Positions 53,005 to 62,556 of a stretch of 64,000 bases of DNA are shown here, in pieces (position 1 is the first letter of the stretch; every line of letters begins with the position of its first letter). Under the pieces are notes generated by a model that was given only the letters and a program-made list of their open reading frames with translations, was not told where the DNA came from and ran no database searches. Location of the stretch: NCBI RefSeq assembly GCF_000203915.1, contig NC_008392.1:186001-250000 (forward strand), given 5' to 3'. Origin of the DNA: Burkholderia ambifaria AMMD (GTDB taxonomy: Bacteria; Pseudomonadota; Gammaproteobacteria; Burkholderiales; Burkholderiaceae). Position numbers and translations under genes: made by a program.

Positions 53005-53859
53005 TCATGCGCTGTAGTCGTACACCCCCCGCCCCGTCTTCCGCCCGAGCCTTCCTGCCGACACCATCTCGCGCAGCAGCGGGCACGCACGATACTTCGT
53101 GTCGCCGAAGTCCTTCAGGAACACGTCCATCACCGCGAGGCACACGTCGAGCCCGACGAGATCGGCCAGCGCGAGCGGCCCGATCGGATGGTTCGCACCG
53201 AGCTTCATCCCCGCGTCGATCTCCTCGGCCGACGCGATGCCTTCTGCCAGCACGAAGAACGCTTCGTTGATCATCGGCACGAGGATCCGGTTCACGACGA
53301 AGCCCGGCGCGTTGCGCACGCCGATCGGCGACTTGTCGAAACGCTCGGTGAGCGCGCGCACCGCCGACGCGGTCGCGTCACTCGTCTGCAGCCCGCGGAT
53401 GATCTCGACGAGCGGCATCAGCGGCACCGGGTTGAAGAAGTGCATGCCGACGAAGCGCGACGGATCGGCAAGCAGCGCCGCGAGCGCGGTGATCGAGATC
53501 GACGACGTGTTGGTCGCGATGATCGCATCGGGCCGCGCGACCGCTTCGATCTGCTTCAGGATGCGGCTCTTCAGCTCGACGTTTTCGGTCGCGGCTTCGA
53601 TCACGATGTCGACCGCGGCGAGCTTCGCGTAATCGGTCGACGTCGTGATGCGCGCGAGCGCGGCGTCGCGTGCGCCCGCGGTGAGCTTCTCCTTCGACAC
53701 GAGCCGCTCGAGGCTGCCCTTCAGCGCGGCGACGCCCTTGTCGAGCGCCGCATCGGTAACGTCGATCATCACGACGTTGAGTCCTGCAACGGCGGCGGTT
53801 TGCGCAATGCCGTTGCCCATGGTTCCGGCGCCTACGACGCCGACGGTTTCAATGGCCAT
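53005..53859 (-). CDS. 3-hydroxyacyl-CoA (3-hydroxybutyryl-CoA) dehydrogenase
   Basis: A 284-residue NAD-dependent dehydrogenase of the single-function short-chain type. The Rossmann motif is [14 protein letters not shown] (around 6-19). The active site has [11 protein letters not shown], the catalytic His in [16 protein letters not shown] and the Glu in that segment. The C-terminal dimerisation domain has [19 protein letters not shown] and [11 protein letters not shown]. It oxidises (S)-3-hydroxyacyl-CoA to 3-ketoacyl-CoA. It follows the thiolase gene by 38 bp, the next step in beta-oxidation. The start ATG at 53859 follows AGGAATCGTC. Confidence 0.94.
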   Translation of the reverse strand: MAIETVGVVGAGTMGNGIAQTAAVAGLNVVMIDVTDAALDKGVAALKGSLERLVSKEKLTAGARDAALARITTSTDYAKLAAVDIVIEAATENVELKSRILKQIEAVARPDAIIATNTSSISITALAALLADPSRFVGMHFFNPVPLMPLVEIIRGLQTSDATASAVRALTERFDKSPIGVRNAPGFVVNRILVPMINEAFFVLAEGIASAEEIDAGMKLGANHPIGPLALADLVGLDVCLAVMDVFLKDFGDTKYRACPLLREMVSAGRLGRKTGRGVYDYSA

Positions 53860-53897
53860 GACGATTCCTGTATGTTCGGGTGCTGAGCGTTCGATTA

Positions 53898-55091
53898 TCA
53901 GATGTTCTCGAAGATCGCCGCAATGCCCTGGCCGCCGCCGATACACATCGTCACGAGCGCATAACGCCCGCCGATACGCTTCAGCTCGTACAGCGCCTTG
54001 ACCGTGATCAACGCGCCCGTCGCGCCGATCGGGTGGCCGAGCGAAATGCCCGAGCCGTTCGGGTTGACCTTGGCCGGATCGAGACCGAGCTCCTGCGTGA
54101 CCGCGCACGCCTGGGCCGCGAACGCCTCGTTCGCCTCGATCACGTCGAGATCGCCGATCTTCAGGCCCGCGCGCTCGAGCGCCTTCTGCGTGGCCGGCAC
54201 GGGGCCGATGCCCATGTACGCCGGATCGACGCCCGCGTGTGCATACGCGACCAGACGCGCGAGCGGCTTCACGCCCTGCGCACGCGCGGCATCCGCGCTC
54301 ATCATCAGCACCGCGGCGGCCGCATCGTTGATCCCCGACGCGTTGCCGGCCGTCACCGTGCCGTCTTCCTTCGCGAACACCGGCTTCAGCTTCGAGAAAT
54401 CGTCCGGGCCCGCGTCGTGACGCACGTGCTCGTCGGTGTCGAACGCGACCTCGCCCTTCTTCGTGCGGATCGAGATCGGCAGGATCTGATCCTTGAAGCG
54501 GCCTTCGGCGATCGCGCGCGCCGCGCGACGATGCGATTCGAGCGCGAGCGCATCCTGCGCGTCACGCGAAATGCCGTACTTGCGTGCGACGTTCTCGGCC
54601 GTCACGCCCATGTGGATCGTCTGGAACGGGTCGTGCAGCGCGCCGAGCATCATGTCGACGAGCTTCGCGTCGCCCATGCGCTGGCCGAAGCGCGCGGCCG
54701 GCACGGTGTACGGTGCGCGGCTCATGCTCTCCGAGCCGCCGCCGATCGCGATGTCGGCATCGCCGAGCATGATCGTCTGCGCGGCCGACACGATCGCCTG
54801 CAGGCCCGAGCCGCACAGACGGTTCACGGTCAGCGCCGGCGTGTGCTGCGCGACGCCGCCGTTGATCGCCGCGACACGCGCGAGATACATGTCCTTCGGT
54901 TCGGTGTTCACGACGTGGCCGAACACGACATGCCCGACCGCATCGCCCGACACGTTCGCGCGCGACAGCACTTCGCTCACGACCTTCGCGCCGAGATCGG
55001 TCGGCGAGAAATCCTTCAGGCTTCCGCCGAAATCGCCGATCGCGGTACGGACACCGCTCACCACCACGACTTCCTTCGCTGCATTGCTCAT
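53898..55091 (-). CDS. Acetyl-CoA C-acyltransferase (thiolase)
   Basis: A 397-residue thiolase of the AtoB/PhaA type. The nucleophilic Cys is in [12 protein letters not shown] (around C91), with the His in [13 protein letters not shown] (around H354) and the second Cys in MCIGGGQG (around C384). The motif NEAFAAQA precedes them. It cleaves 3-ketoacyl-CoA with CoA, or condenses acetyl-CoA in reverse. Placed between the hydroxyacyl-CoA dehydrogenase and ETF-quinone oxidoreductase genes, degradation is the likely direction. Confidence 0.94.
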   Translation of the reverse strand: MSNAAKEVVVVSGVRTAIGDFGGSLKDFSPTDLGAKVVSEVLSRANVSGDAVGHVVFGHVVNTEPKDMYLARVAAINGGVAQHTPALTVNRLCGSGLQAIVSAAQTIMLGDADIAIGGGSESMSRAPYTVPAARFGQRMGDAKLVDMMLGALHDPFQTIHMGVTAENVARKYGISRDAQDALALESHRRAARAIAEGRFKDQILPISIRTKKGEVAFDTDEHVRHDAGPDDFSKLKPVFAKEDGTVTAGNASGINDAAAAVLMMSADAARAQGVKPLARLVAYAHAGVDPAYMGIGPVPATQKALERAGLKIGDLDVIEANEAFAAQACAVTQELGLDPAKVNPNGSGISLGHPIGATGALITVKALYELKRIGGRYALVTMCIGGGQGIAAIFENI

Positions 55092-55139
55092 CGTCTCACT
55101 CCGGTTCGTTCGCGCCCGCGGGCGCGGGGATGCGTTGCG

Positions 55140-56813
55140 TTACATGTTCGGGTAATTCGGCCCGCCACCGCCTTCCGGCGTGACCCACACGATGTTCTGC
55201 GTCGGGTCCTTGATGTCGCAGGTCTTGCAGTGCACGCAGTTCTGCGCGTTGATTACCAGCCGATCGCCGCCGTCGTCGTTCTTCACGAACTCGTACACGG
55301 CCGCCGGGCAAAAGCGGGCCTCCGGCCCCGCGTACGTGCGCAGGTTCACGTTCACCGGCACGCTCGCATCCTTCAGCGTCAGATGCGCCGGCTGGTTCTC
55401 CTCGTGGTTCGTGTTCGAGATGAACACCGACGACAGCCGGTCGAACGTCAGCTTGCCGTCCGGCTTCGGATACTCGATCGGCGTGTATTCCGATGCGGGC
55501 TTCAGCATCTCGTGATCCGCATGCTTGTGGTGCAGCGTCCACGGCACGTTGCCACCCATCACCTTCTGCTCGAGCCCGACCATCAGCGTGCCGAGATACA
55601 GCCCCTTGGCCATCCATTGCTTGAAGTTGCGCGCGCGGTACAGCTCCGTGTACAGCCACGATTGCTTGAAGGCGTCCGGATACGCATTGAGCTCATCGCT
55701 CTGGCGCCCGGCCTGCACTGCGTCGAATGCAGCATCGGCCGCCAGCATGCCGGTCTTGATCGCCGCGTGGCTGCCCTTGATCCGCGACGCGTTCAGGAAG
55801 CCCGCATCGTCGCCGATCAGCGCGCCGCCCGGGAACACCGTCTTCGGCAGCGACAGCAGGCCGCCCGCCGTGATCGCGCGCGCGCCGTACGACACGCGCT
55901 TGCCGCCTTCGAGGAACGCGCGGATCGACGGATGCGTCTTGTAGCGCTGGAATTCCTCGAACGGCGACAGGTACGGGTTCGTGTAGCCGAGGCCCACCAC
56001 GAAGCCGACCACCACCTGGTTGTTGTCCATGTGATACAGGAACGAGCCGCCGTACGTATCGGACTTCAGCGGCCAGCCGGCCGTGTGGATCACGAGGCCC
56101 GGCTTGTGCTTGGCCGGATCGATCTCCCACAGCTCCTTGATGCCGATCCCGTACGCCTGCGGATCCGCGTTCGCGTCGAGCTTGAACTTCGAGATCAGCT
56201 GACGGCCGAGGTGGCCGCGGCAGCCTTCGGCGAACAGCGTGTACTTCGCGTGCAGCTCCATGCCGAGCTGGAAGTTCTCGGTCGGCTCGCCGTCCTTGCC
56301 CACACCCATGTTGCCGGTGGCGACGCCCTTCACCGAGCCGTCGTCGTTGTAGAGAATCTCGGCGGCCGGGAAGCCCGGGAAGATCTCGACGCCCAGCGCT
56401 TCGGCCTGTGCCCCCAGCCAGCGCGTGACGTTGCCCAGCGAGATCACGTAGTTGCCGTGGTTCTGGAAGTTGGCGGGCAGCGCCCAGTTGGGCGTGGTGA
56501 CCGCGCTGTTCTCGGACAGGAACAGGAAGCGATCTTCCGTCACCGCGACATCGAGCGGCGCGCCGCGTTCCTTCCAGTCGGGGAACAGTTCGGTGATCGC
56601 GCGCGGGTCCATCACCGCGCCCGACAGGATGTGCGCGCCGATCTCGGAACCCTTCTCGAGCACGCACACGCCGATCTCGGTGCCTTTCTCGGCGGCCAGC
56701 TGCTTGAGCCGGATCGCCGCCGACAGCCCGGCGGGGCCGCCGCCGACGATCACGACGTCGTATTCCATCGATTCGCGCGGGCCGTATTGCGCGAGCAAGT
56801 CCTGTGTGGTCAA
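55140..56813 (-). CDS. Electron transfer flavoprotein-ubiquinone oxidoreductase
   Basis: A 557-residue ETF:quinone oxidoreductase. The N-terminal FAD motif is YDVVIVGGGPAGLSAAIRL (18-36). The membrane-associated ubiquinone part follows. The C-terminal [4Fe-4S] ligands are in RFCPAAVYEF and NCVHCKTCDIKDP. It takes electrons from ETF, reduced by acyl-CoA dehydrogenases, into the quinone pool at the inner membrane. The acyl-CoA dehydrogenase gene lies 34 bp upstream on the same strand, so electron source and drain are co-expressed. The ETF subunit genes are not in the window. Confidence 0.95.
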   Translation of the reverse strand: MTTQDLLAQYGPRESMEYDVVIVGGGPAGLSAAIRLKQLAAEKGTEIGVCVLEKGSEIGAHILSGAVMDPRAITELFPDWKERGAPLDVAVTEDRFLFLSENSAVTTPNWALPANFQNHGNYVISLGNVTRWLGAQAEALGVEIFPGFPAAEILYNDDGSVKGVATGNMGVGKDGEPTENFQLGMELHAKYTLFAEGCRGHLGRQLISKFKLDANADPQAYGIGIKELWEIDPAKHKPGLVIHTAGWPLKSDTYGGSFLYHMDNNQVVVGFVVGLGYTNPYLSPFEEFQRYKTHPSIRAFLEGGKRVSYGARAITAGGLLSLPKTVFPGGALIGDDAGFLNASRIKGSHAAIKTGMLAADAAFDAVQAGRQSDELNAYPDAFKQSWLYTELYRARNFKQWMAKGLYLGTLMVGLEQKVMGGNVPWTLHHKHADHEMLKPASEYTPIEYPKPDGKLTFDRLSSVFISNTNHEENQPAHLTLKDASVPVNVNLRTYAGPEARFCPAAVYEFVKNDDGGDRLVINAQNCVHCKTCDIKDPTQNIVWVTPEGGGGPNYPNM

Positions 56814-56847
56814 AATCCTGTCTCCTCCTGCGCCCCGACCGTTACGG

Positions 56848-58638
56848 TCAGAACTGGTCTTCCGTCAACGCGAGCACGCTCTCGTTGCCCTTCGCGCCGA
56901 CGATCGATGCTTCGAGCGCGCCGGCCTGCACGAGGACGTGTTCCGCATAGCATTGTGCGATCGCGATCTTCGCATCGTAGAACGCCGTGTCGTGCGCGCG
57001 GTTCGCGTGCGCCGCCAGCAGCGCGCGCGCCATCTGCCATCCGCACAGCACCACGCCCGCCAGCTTCAGGTACGGCACGCTGCCGGCGAACACCGCGTTC
57101 GGGTCCTGCTTCGCGTTCGCGACCACGTAGTCCACCACCGACGACAACGCGCGCGCGCCCTTCTCAAGCTGCGCCTTCATCGACGCGGCCGCCGCGCCGT
57201 CGAGCTTGCCGAGCGCCGCGACAGTGTCGCCGATCTCCGCGATCAGCGCCTTCGCGACCGCGCCGCCGTCGCGCAGCGTCTTGCGGCCGACGAGGTCGTT
57301 CGCCTGGATCGCGGTCGTGCCTTCGTAGATCGCCAGGATCCGCGCATCGCGGTAGTACTGCGCCGCGCCGGTTTCCTCGATGAAGCCCATCCCGCCGTGC
57401 ACCTGCACGCCCAGGCTCGCCACGTCGTTCACCATCTCGGTGCTCCAGCCCTTCACGACCGGCACCAGATATTCGTAGATTGCCTGATGACGCGTACGCG
57501 TCGCCTCGTCCGAATGGCGGTGGGCAATGTCGCTGTGCGCGGCAGCCACATAGGCGAGCGCGCGAGCGCCTTCGGTCAGCGCGCGCATCGTGCCGAGCAT
57601 CCGGCGCACGTCCGGGTGATGGATGATCGTCACCGACTGCTTCGCCGAGCCGTCGACCGGGCGGCTCTGCACGCGCTCCTTCGCGAATTCGGCGGCCTTC
57701 TGGTATGCGCGGTCGGCCACGCCGATCCCCTGCATCCCGACGCCGAAGCGCGCGGCGTTCATCATGATGAACATGTATTCGAGGCCGCGGTTCTCCTCGC
57801 CGACCAGATAGCCGATCGCGCCGCCGTGGTCGCCGTATTGCAGCACCGCCGTCGGGCTCGCCTTGATCCCGAGCTTGTGCTCGATCGATACGCAGTGCAC
57901 GTCGTTGCGTGCGCCCAGCGAACCGTCGTCGTTGACCATGAACTTCGGCACGATGAACAGCGAGATGCCCTTCACGCCTTCCGGCGCGTTGGGCGTGCGC
58001 GCGAGCACCAGGTGGACGATGTTGTCCGCCATGTCGTGCTCGCCCCACGTGATGAAGATCTTGGTGCCGAACACCTTGTACGTGCCGTCGCCCTGCGGCT
58101 CCGCGTGCGAGCGCACCAGCGCGAGGTCCGAACCGGCCTGCGGCTCGGTCAGGTTCATCGTGCCCGTCCATTCGCCCGAGATCAGCTTCGGCACGTAGCG
58201 CTGCTTCTGCTCGTCGGTGCCGGCCGTCAGCAGCGCCTCGATCGCGCCGTCGGTGAGCAGCGGACACAGCGCGAACGACAGGTTCGATGCATTCAGCATC
58301 TCGATGCACGGCGTCGCGATCAGCTTCGGCAGCCCCTGGCCGTCGTATTCGGTCGGATGCTGCAGGCCCTGCCAGCCGCCTTCGACGAACTGGCGGAACG
58401 CCGCGCCGAAGCCGGGCGTCGCCGTCACGACGCCGTCCTTCCAGCTGCTCGGGTTGCGGTCGCCCTCGACGTTCAGCGGCGCCAGCACCTCGCCGCAGAA
58501 TTTCGCGGATTCTTCGAGCACGGCCTGCGCCGTGTCGTAGCCGGCTTCCTCGAAGCCCGGCAACTGCGCAACGGTGTCGATGCCCGCGAGTTCCTTCAGC
58601 ACGAACAGCATGTCCTTGACAGGGGCGTTATAGCTCAT
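56848..58638 (-). CDS. Acyl-CoA dehydrogenase (long form, about 600 residues)
   Basis: A 596-residue flavoprotein of the extended acyl-CoA dehydrogenase type. It has an N-terminal extension domain, the middle strands MNLTEPQAGSDLALVRSHAE and KIFITWGEHDMADNIVHLVL, and the C-terminal helical domain with GGMGFIEETGAAQYYRDARI, which is followed by LAIYEGTTAIQANDL carrying the catalytic Glu. A further C-terminal domain (about 475-596) distinguishes the long form. It performs the first beta-oxidation step, passing electrons to ETF. The start ATG at 58638 is preferred over an earlier in-frame one. It leads the four-gene module. Confidence 0.93.
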   Translation of the reverse strand: MSYNAPVKDMLFVLKELAGIDTVAQLPGFEEAGYDTAQAVLEESAKFCGEVLAPLNVEGDRNPSSWKDGVVTATPGFGAAFRQFVEGGWQGLQHPTEYDGQGLPKLIATPCIEMLNASNLSFALCPLLTDGAIEALLTAGTDEQKQRYVPKLISGEWTGTMNLTEPQAGSDLALVRSHAEPQGDGTYKVFGTKIFITWGEHDMADNIVHLVLARTPNAPEGVKGISLFIVPKFMVNDDGSLGARNDVHCVSIEHKLGIKASPTAVLQYGDHGGAIGYLVGEENRGLEYMFIMMNAARFGVGMQGIGVADRAYQKAAEFAKERVQSRPVDGSAKQSVTIIHHPDVRRMLGTMRALTEGARALAYVAAAHSDIAHRHSDEATRTRHQAIYEYLVPVVKGWSTEMVNDVASLGVQVHGGMGFIEETGAAQYYRDARILAIYEGTTAIQANDLVGRKTLRDGGAVAKALIAEIGDTVAALGKLDGAAAASMKAQLEKGARALSSVVDYVVANAKQDPNAVFAGSVPYLKLAGVVLCGWQMARALLAAHANRAHDTAFYDAKIAIAQCYAEHVLVQAGALEASIVGAKGNESVLALTEDQF

Positions 58639-59123
58639 GGTCGATGTTCCAATCAGGCGTTGAATGAGGCGCGCGGCCCGAGGCGGCTGCGGCAAAACCG
58701 GCCAGCGTCAGGCGACGTCGTGACCCCATCGTACTGCCGCGGCGGCGGTTTCTCATTGTCATATCCGGCCCACATGGTGACAAAATCGGCCACGGAATGT
58801 GCGGGGCGAGGCCGGGAACGGCCGGCCCGGGGCGGCTTGGCGGGTGTCGGGTTTCGGAGAAAGGGCGGGCAATTGGGGTGCCGCCGTGGCCCGCGCTGGT
58901 GGGGCCGGAGTGGTCGAACCGGCCGATTCCGGCTCCGTTCAGTACCGACTGCCCGGAGAAACGCGAACTCGCGCGGATGGACAGCCACTTCCCTGGTCGA
59001 GCTGATCGGCGAACCACAAGTCGGCTGCCGGCTGCCGACTATCGGCTACGCGATCGATTGTGTCGGCTTCGCGATCGTTGCATGAACGCAATGAAGCGCT
59101 TGACCAGACCACCTGCCGCAACA
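58639..59123. other. Intergenic region, promoter of the beta-oxidation module
   Basis: 485 bp between the acyl-CoA dehydrogenase start and the LysR stop. Several long open frames cross it but have no family pattern. A short AT-richer patch lies near 58740-58780, the best place for the promoter. No repeat or RNA gene was recognised. Confidence 0.5.
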
Positions 59124-60041
59124 TCACTTCGGCCATCGCCAGACCGGATCGCTCAGATGCTCGGCGAAGTAGTCGGACAGCGCCGTCACCTTCGCGGGGC
59201 GCGCCCGCGCCGACGGCGTAACGAAATAAAGACCGCCCTTCGTCAGCGACCAGTCGGTGAGGATCGCTTCCAGACGGCCGTCGGCCAGATATTCGCCCGC
59301 GATGAACTCGGGCAGCTCGGCGATCGCCAGGCCATCGAGCAGCGTGGACAACAGCGCATCGGCGTTCGTTACCCGCAGCGGCCCCGTCGGCATGACCGGC
59401 TCCTCGTCGCCCACGTCGTTCGTGAAGCGCCATACGGCGCTGCGCGCGCGATATGCGTACGAGAGGCAAGGACGATCCGCCAGCTCGCGCGGATGCGTGG
59501 GCCGCCCTTCGCGCCGCAAATAGTCCGGCGACGCCACCACGAATTGCGTGACGGCGCACAGCCGCCGCGCGACCAGCGACGAATCCGGCAGCGCGGCGAT
59601 GCGCAACGCGGCGTCGAATCCCTCGGCGATCAGATCGACCGACGCATCCGATAAATGCAGGTCGATCGACACCTCCGGATAGGCGCGAAAGAAGCCCGGC
59701 AGCAACGGCGCGACCCAGCGCAGCCCGAACGACATCGGCACAGCCAGACGCACCAGCCCGCGCGGCTGCACCGACATCTCGCGTGCCGAGCTTTCCGCCT
59801 CCTCGGCCCGGCGATAGATCTCGCCGGCTTGCTCGCTGATCGTCCGACCGAACTCCGTGAGAGACAGCTGGCGCGACGTGCGATTGAAAAGCCGCGCGCC
59901 CAGCCGGCTCTCCAGACGGGCCACACCGCGCGAAACGGTGGCGACGGACACCCCGGTCGCGCGCGCCGCGGCCGCAAACGATCCGTGCTCGGCCACCTTC
60001 GCGAACATCGCGAGCCCCTCGAAGTCTGGCAGTTGCGCCAT
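59124..60041 (-). CDS. LysR family transcriptional regulator
   Basis: A 305-residue LysR protein. The winged helix (about 7-65) reads FEGLAMFAKVAEHGSFAAAA ... VATVSRGVARLESRLGARLF, with an effector-binding domain (about 90-290) after it. The sequence is of the broad group that often regulates an adjacent divergent dehydrogenase gene. The SDR gene starts 138 bp away in the other direction and is the obvious target. The start ATG at 60041 follows GATGAGGAGCA. Confidence 0.9.
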   Translation of the reverse strand: MAQLPDFEGLAMFAKVAEHGSFAAAARATGVSVATVSRGVARLESRLGARLFNRTSRQLSLTEFGRTISEQAGEIYRRAEEAESSAREMSVQPRGLVRLAVPMSFGLRWVAPLLPGFFRAYPEVSIDLHLSDASVDLIAEGFDAALRIAALPDSSLVARRLCAVTQFVVASPDYLRREGRPTHPRELADRPCLSYAYRARSAVWRFTNDVGDEEPVMPTGPLRVTNADALLSTLLDGLAIAELPEFIAGEYLADGRLEAILTDWSLTKGGLYFVTPSARARPAKVTALSDYFAEHLSDPVWRWPK

Positions 60042-60179
60042 TGCTCCTCATCTTTGCATATCTGCAACGTTTGATTGCGATTAATTCTATTTCGAAATGA
60101 TCGAGCCGTCGATATTCTCCTCACATCGCAGCACGCAACAGCGTCGCGAACCCACTGACCTCACGAAAGGAGCAATACC
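60042..60179. promoter_or_regulatory. Divergent LysR/SDR control region
   Basis: 138 bp between divergent starts. An AT-rich stretch (about 60055-60095, ATTGCGATTAATTCTATTTC) holds T-N11-A arrangements of the kind LysR proteins bind. The plus side ends with AAAGGAGCAATACC before the SDR start. No precise site can be fixed by eye. Confidence 0.45.
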
Positions 60180-60944
60180 ATGGCACGCAAACTCGACAAC
60201 AAGATCGCACTCGTCACCGGCGCAACCAGCGGCATCGGCCTTGCCACGGCCCAACGTTTCGCGGCCGAAGGTGCGCACGTTTATCTCACGGGCCGGCGCC
60301 CGGCCGAACTCGATGCCGCCGTGACCGGCATTCTCGAAGCCGGCGGAAAGGCGACCGGCGTACGGTCGGATTCCACCCGGCTCGATGAGCTCGACGCGCT
60401 GTACGAGCAAATCAAGAAAGAGCACGGACGCCTGGACGTGCTGTTCGTGAACGCCGGCGGCGGTTCGATGCTGCCGCTGGGCAGCATTACCGAGGCGCAC
60501 TACGACGAGACCTTCGACCGCAACGTGAAGGCCGTGCTGTTCACGGTGCAGAAGGCACTCCCGCTGCTCGCCGATGGCGCGTCGGTGATTCTGACCGGCT
60601 CGACCGCGGGCAGCGCGGGTACCGCTGCGTTCAGCGTGTATTCGGCTTCGAAGGCGGCAGTGCGCGCCTTTGCACGCAGCTGGATTCTCGACCTCAAGGA
60701 GCGCCATGTCCGCGTGAACACGATCAGCCCGGGCGCGACGCGCACGCCCGGCCTGCTCGATCTCGCCGGTGACGATGCGGCTCAGCGCCAGGGGCTCGCC
60801 GATTACCTGGCTGCCCAGATCCCGATGGGGCGCCTTGGCGAGCCGGGCGAGATCGCGAGCGCGGCGCTGTTCCTGGCCTCGGACGACGCGAGCTTCGTGA
60901 ACGGCATCGAATTGTTTGTCGATGGCGGCCAGCAACAGATCTGA
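60180..60944 (+). CDS. SDR family oxidoreductase
   Basis: A 254-residue classical short-chain dehydrogenase. The cofactor loop is TGATSGIG (13-20), NAGGG is at 91-95, and the catalytic set is S141 (LTGSTAGS), Y154 and K158 (YSASKAA). The C-terminus [16 protein letters not shown] is typical of FabG-like members. The R39-R40 pair after the second strand (TGRRP) suggests NADPH. Substrate unknown. Transcribed divergently from the LysR gene, which probably controls it. Strong ribosome binding site AAAGGAGCAATACC. Confidence 0.92.
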   Translation: MARKLDNKIALVTGATSGIGLATAQRFAAEGAHVYLTGRRPAELDAAVTGILEAGGKATGVRSDSTRLDELDALYEQIKKEHGRLDVLFVNAGGGSMLPLGSITEAHYDETFDRNVKAVLFTVQKALPLLADGASVILTGSTAGSAGTAAFSVYSASKAAVRAFARSWILDLKERHVRVNTISPGATRTPGLLDLAGDDAAQRQGLADYLAAQIPMGRLGEPGEIASAALFLASDDASFVNGIELFVDGGQQQI

Positions 60945-61018
60945 GCGTGGCTTGGGTGCGGTGGACGCGTCTTCGACGATCGCACGCCGCGCCCGGCATA
61001 CGCGTACCGAGTCCCGTC

Positions 61019-61726
61019 ATGATTGAACGACGCGCTTTTGTTGCGCTTGCCGCGATCCGGCACGAAGGTGTCGACGTGCGCCAGCATTTCCGCGTGAGCG
61101 AATCCGGGCGCGCCGGAGAAGCGCCGTTCGGTCCACTCCTCGTGTGGAACGACGTCGAGTTCGCGCCGCACTCGGGCTTCGGCCTGCGCGCTCACCGCGA
61201 CGTCGAGATCGTCACGTGGGTACGTTCGGGCGCAATCACGCACGAAGACGACGCGGGCAATCGCGCGCGCCTGGTCGCCAATTCCGTCCATGTGATGAGT
61301 ACCGGCGCGGCGCTCCATTGCGCAGAGCGCAACGACGAAAATGTACCGGCGCGGCAATTCCAGATACGGCTACGTCCGCGCGCACCGGCCAGTACGTCGC
61401 GCTGCGCGACGCGCGTCTGTTCGCTCGGATGTCGCGAGAGCCGATTCGTTACGCTCGCGAGTGGCGATCCGGAGGATGTCCGCGCCGGCGCATTGCCCAT
61501 TCACGCGGACGCACGGATGCGTATCGCGACGCTGCGCGAAGGCACGGCGATGCAGCACGCTTTGCCGCTGTCCGGTTCTGCTTATCTGGTTGTGGAACAT
61601 GGACGCGTGGACGTGGGGCATATCACGCTGGCGCGACGCGACGGCATCACCATACGCGGTGAAACGTGCGTTACGTTGACAGCGAAAGACGACACGGATG
61701 TCGTGATTGTCGAGCTCTTGCGCTAG
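61019..61726 (+). CDS. Pirin-family bicupin protein with altered metal ligands
   Basis: A 235-residue pirin/YhhW-like protein. The N-terminal cupin has HSGFGLRAHRDVEIVTWVRS and THEDDAGN, matching the family block 'THPHRDMEIVTWVLEG...H.D..GN'. The first metal His is replaced: THPH is LRAH, with R57 where His is expected. The HSE-type second site is LHCAE, so the Glu is shifted by one. Metal binding and quercetinase-like activity are therefore doubtful. The C-terminal cupin (about 150-235) is less conserved. The start ATG at 61019 aligns with the family start. It lies 74 bp after the SDR gene and may be co-transcribed. Confidence 0.8.
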   Translation: MIERRAFVALAAIRHEGVDVRQHFRVSESGRAGEAPFGPLLVWNDVEFAPHSGFGLRAHRDVEIVTWVRSGAITHEDDAGNRARLVANSVHVMSTGAALHCAERNDENVPARQFQIRLRPRAPASTSRCATRVCSLGCRESRFVTLASGDPEDVRAGALPIHADARMRIATLREGTAMQHALPLSGSAYLVVEHGRVDVGHITLARRDGITIRGETCVTLTAKDDTDVVIVELLR

Positions 61727-61965
61727 GACAGGTGCTTCACAGATGATCGCGATCTGAGCAGTGGGCTGCTTGAATCCGAAATGCGGTCATCAACATGGTT
61801 CATCTGGCCGAAATGGATTGCCAAGCGACCTCCACGGAAATCCACGAAGAACCCACTGCATGGCGGTCGCTGCCAAATCGCCCGCCCTTTTTCGCTGCCC
61901 GGACGCACGCGTTTCTGCATAAACTTTCACCTGATCAGACAACATGACCGGGAGCAGCGACGAAG

Positions 61966-62556
61966 ATGAATGAACGCCCGAAGCCCATCGCGGATTTCGT
62001 CCGGATCGCCGGCGATCTGTTTCGGTCGGACAAGCTTCCGCCGGCCGCGCGCGCGTTCGCACCGCAGGTATTCGCACGACTGCAGACTCCGTCGGATAAC
62101 GGCAAACGGCTAGCGGTGCGATACCCCGCATGCGAATGGCTCGACCGGGCGCTCGAGTCGGTCGCGCGCGTCGACCCGACGTTCGCCACCGTCGCGCGGC
62201 TGATCAAGTCGCTCGAGCCCGACGTGGGATGGTCGCGTCGCACGTCGGGAAAGGACGGTAGTCCGAACTATATCGACGGGCACGTGAACGGAATGATCTG
62301 CGGGCCCGGCGGCGCGGAAAGCCGCGACGACATCCAGCTCGGCTTCTCGTTGATGATGCCCAATGTCAGATATCCGGATCATGGTCACGCGCCGGAGGAA
62401 GCGTACGTGCTGATGACCGCCGGTGAATTCCGGCAGCAAAACGGCGCGTGGTTCGATCCCGGGATCGGCGGCGGCATTCACAACCCGCCGGGAGCGCTGC
62501 ATGCGATGCGTTCCGGCGACGCGCCGTTCCTCGCGATCTGGTGCCTGCTGAATTGA
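61966..62556 (+). CDS. DMSP-lyase-like cupin protein
   Basis: A 196-residue protein of the dimethylsulfoniopropionate lyase (DddL-like) cupin family. The C-terminal cupin carries the likely metal ligands H139 and H141 with E145 and Y147 in YPDHGHAPEEAYVLM, and H179 in HNPPGALHAMRS. The N-terminal 80 residues are helical, as in DddL. True DMSP lyases use a metal and a Tyr base to make dimethylsulfide and acrylate. Many soil homologues act on other substrates, so only the family is claimed. It stands alone; no acrylate-handling genes are adjacent. The start ATG at 61966 is preceded by GGGAGCAGCGACGAAG. Confidence 0.78.
   Translation: MNERPKPIADFVRIAGDLFRSDKLPPAARAFAPQVFARLQTPSDNGKRLAVRYPACEWLDRALESVARVDPTFATVARLIKSLEPDVGWSRRTSGKDGSPNYIDGHVNGMICGPGGAESRDDIQLGFSLMMPNVRYPDHGHAPEEAYVLMTAGEFRQQNGAWFDPGIGGGIHNPPGALHAMRSGDAPFLAIWCLLN

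Noticed and set aside
53880..59085. Plus-strand open frames of 1167 and 877 codons
   Set aside because: Antisense to the thiolase, ETF-quinone oxidoreductase and acyl-CoA dehydrogenase genes; no protein-like features.
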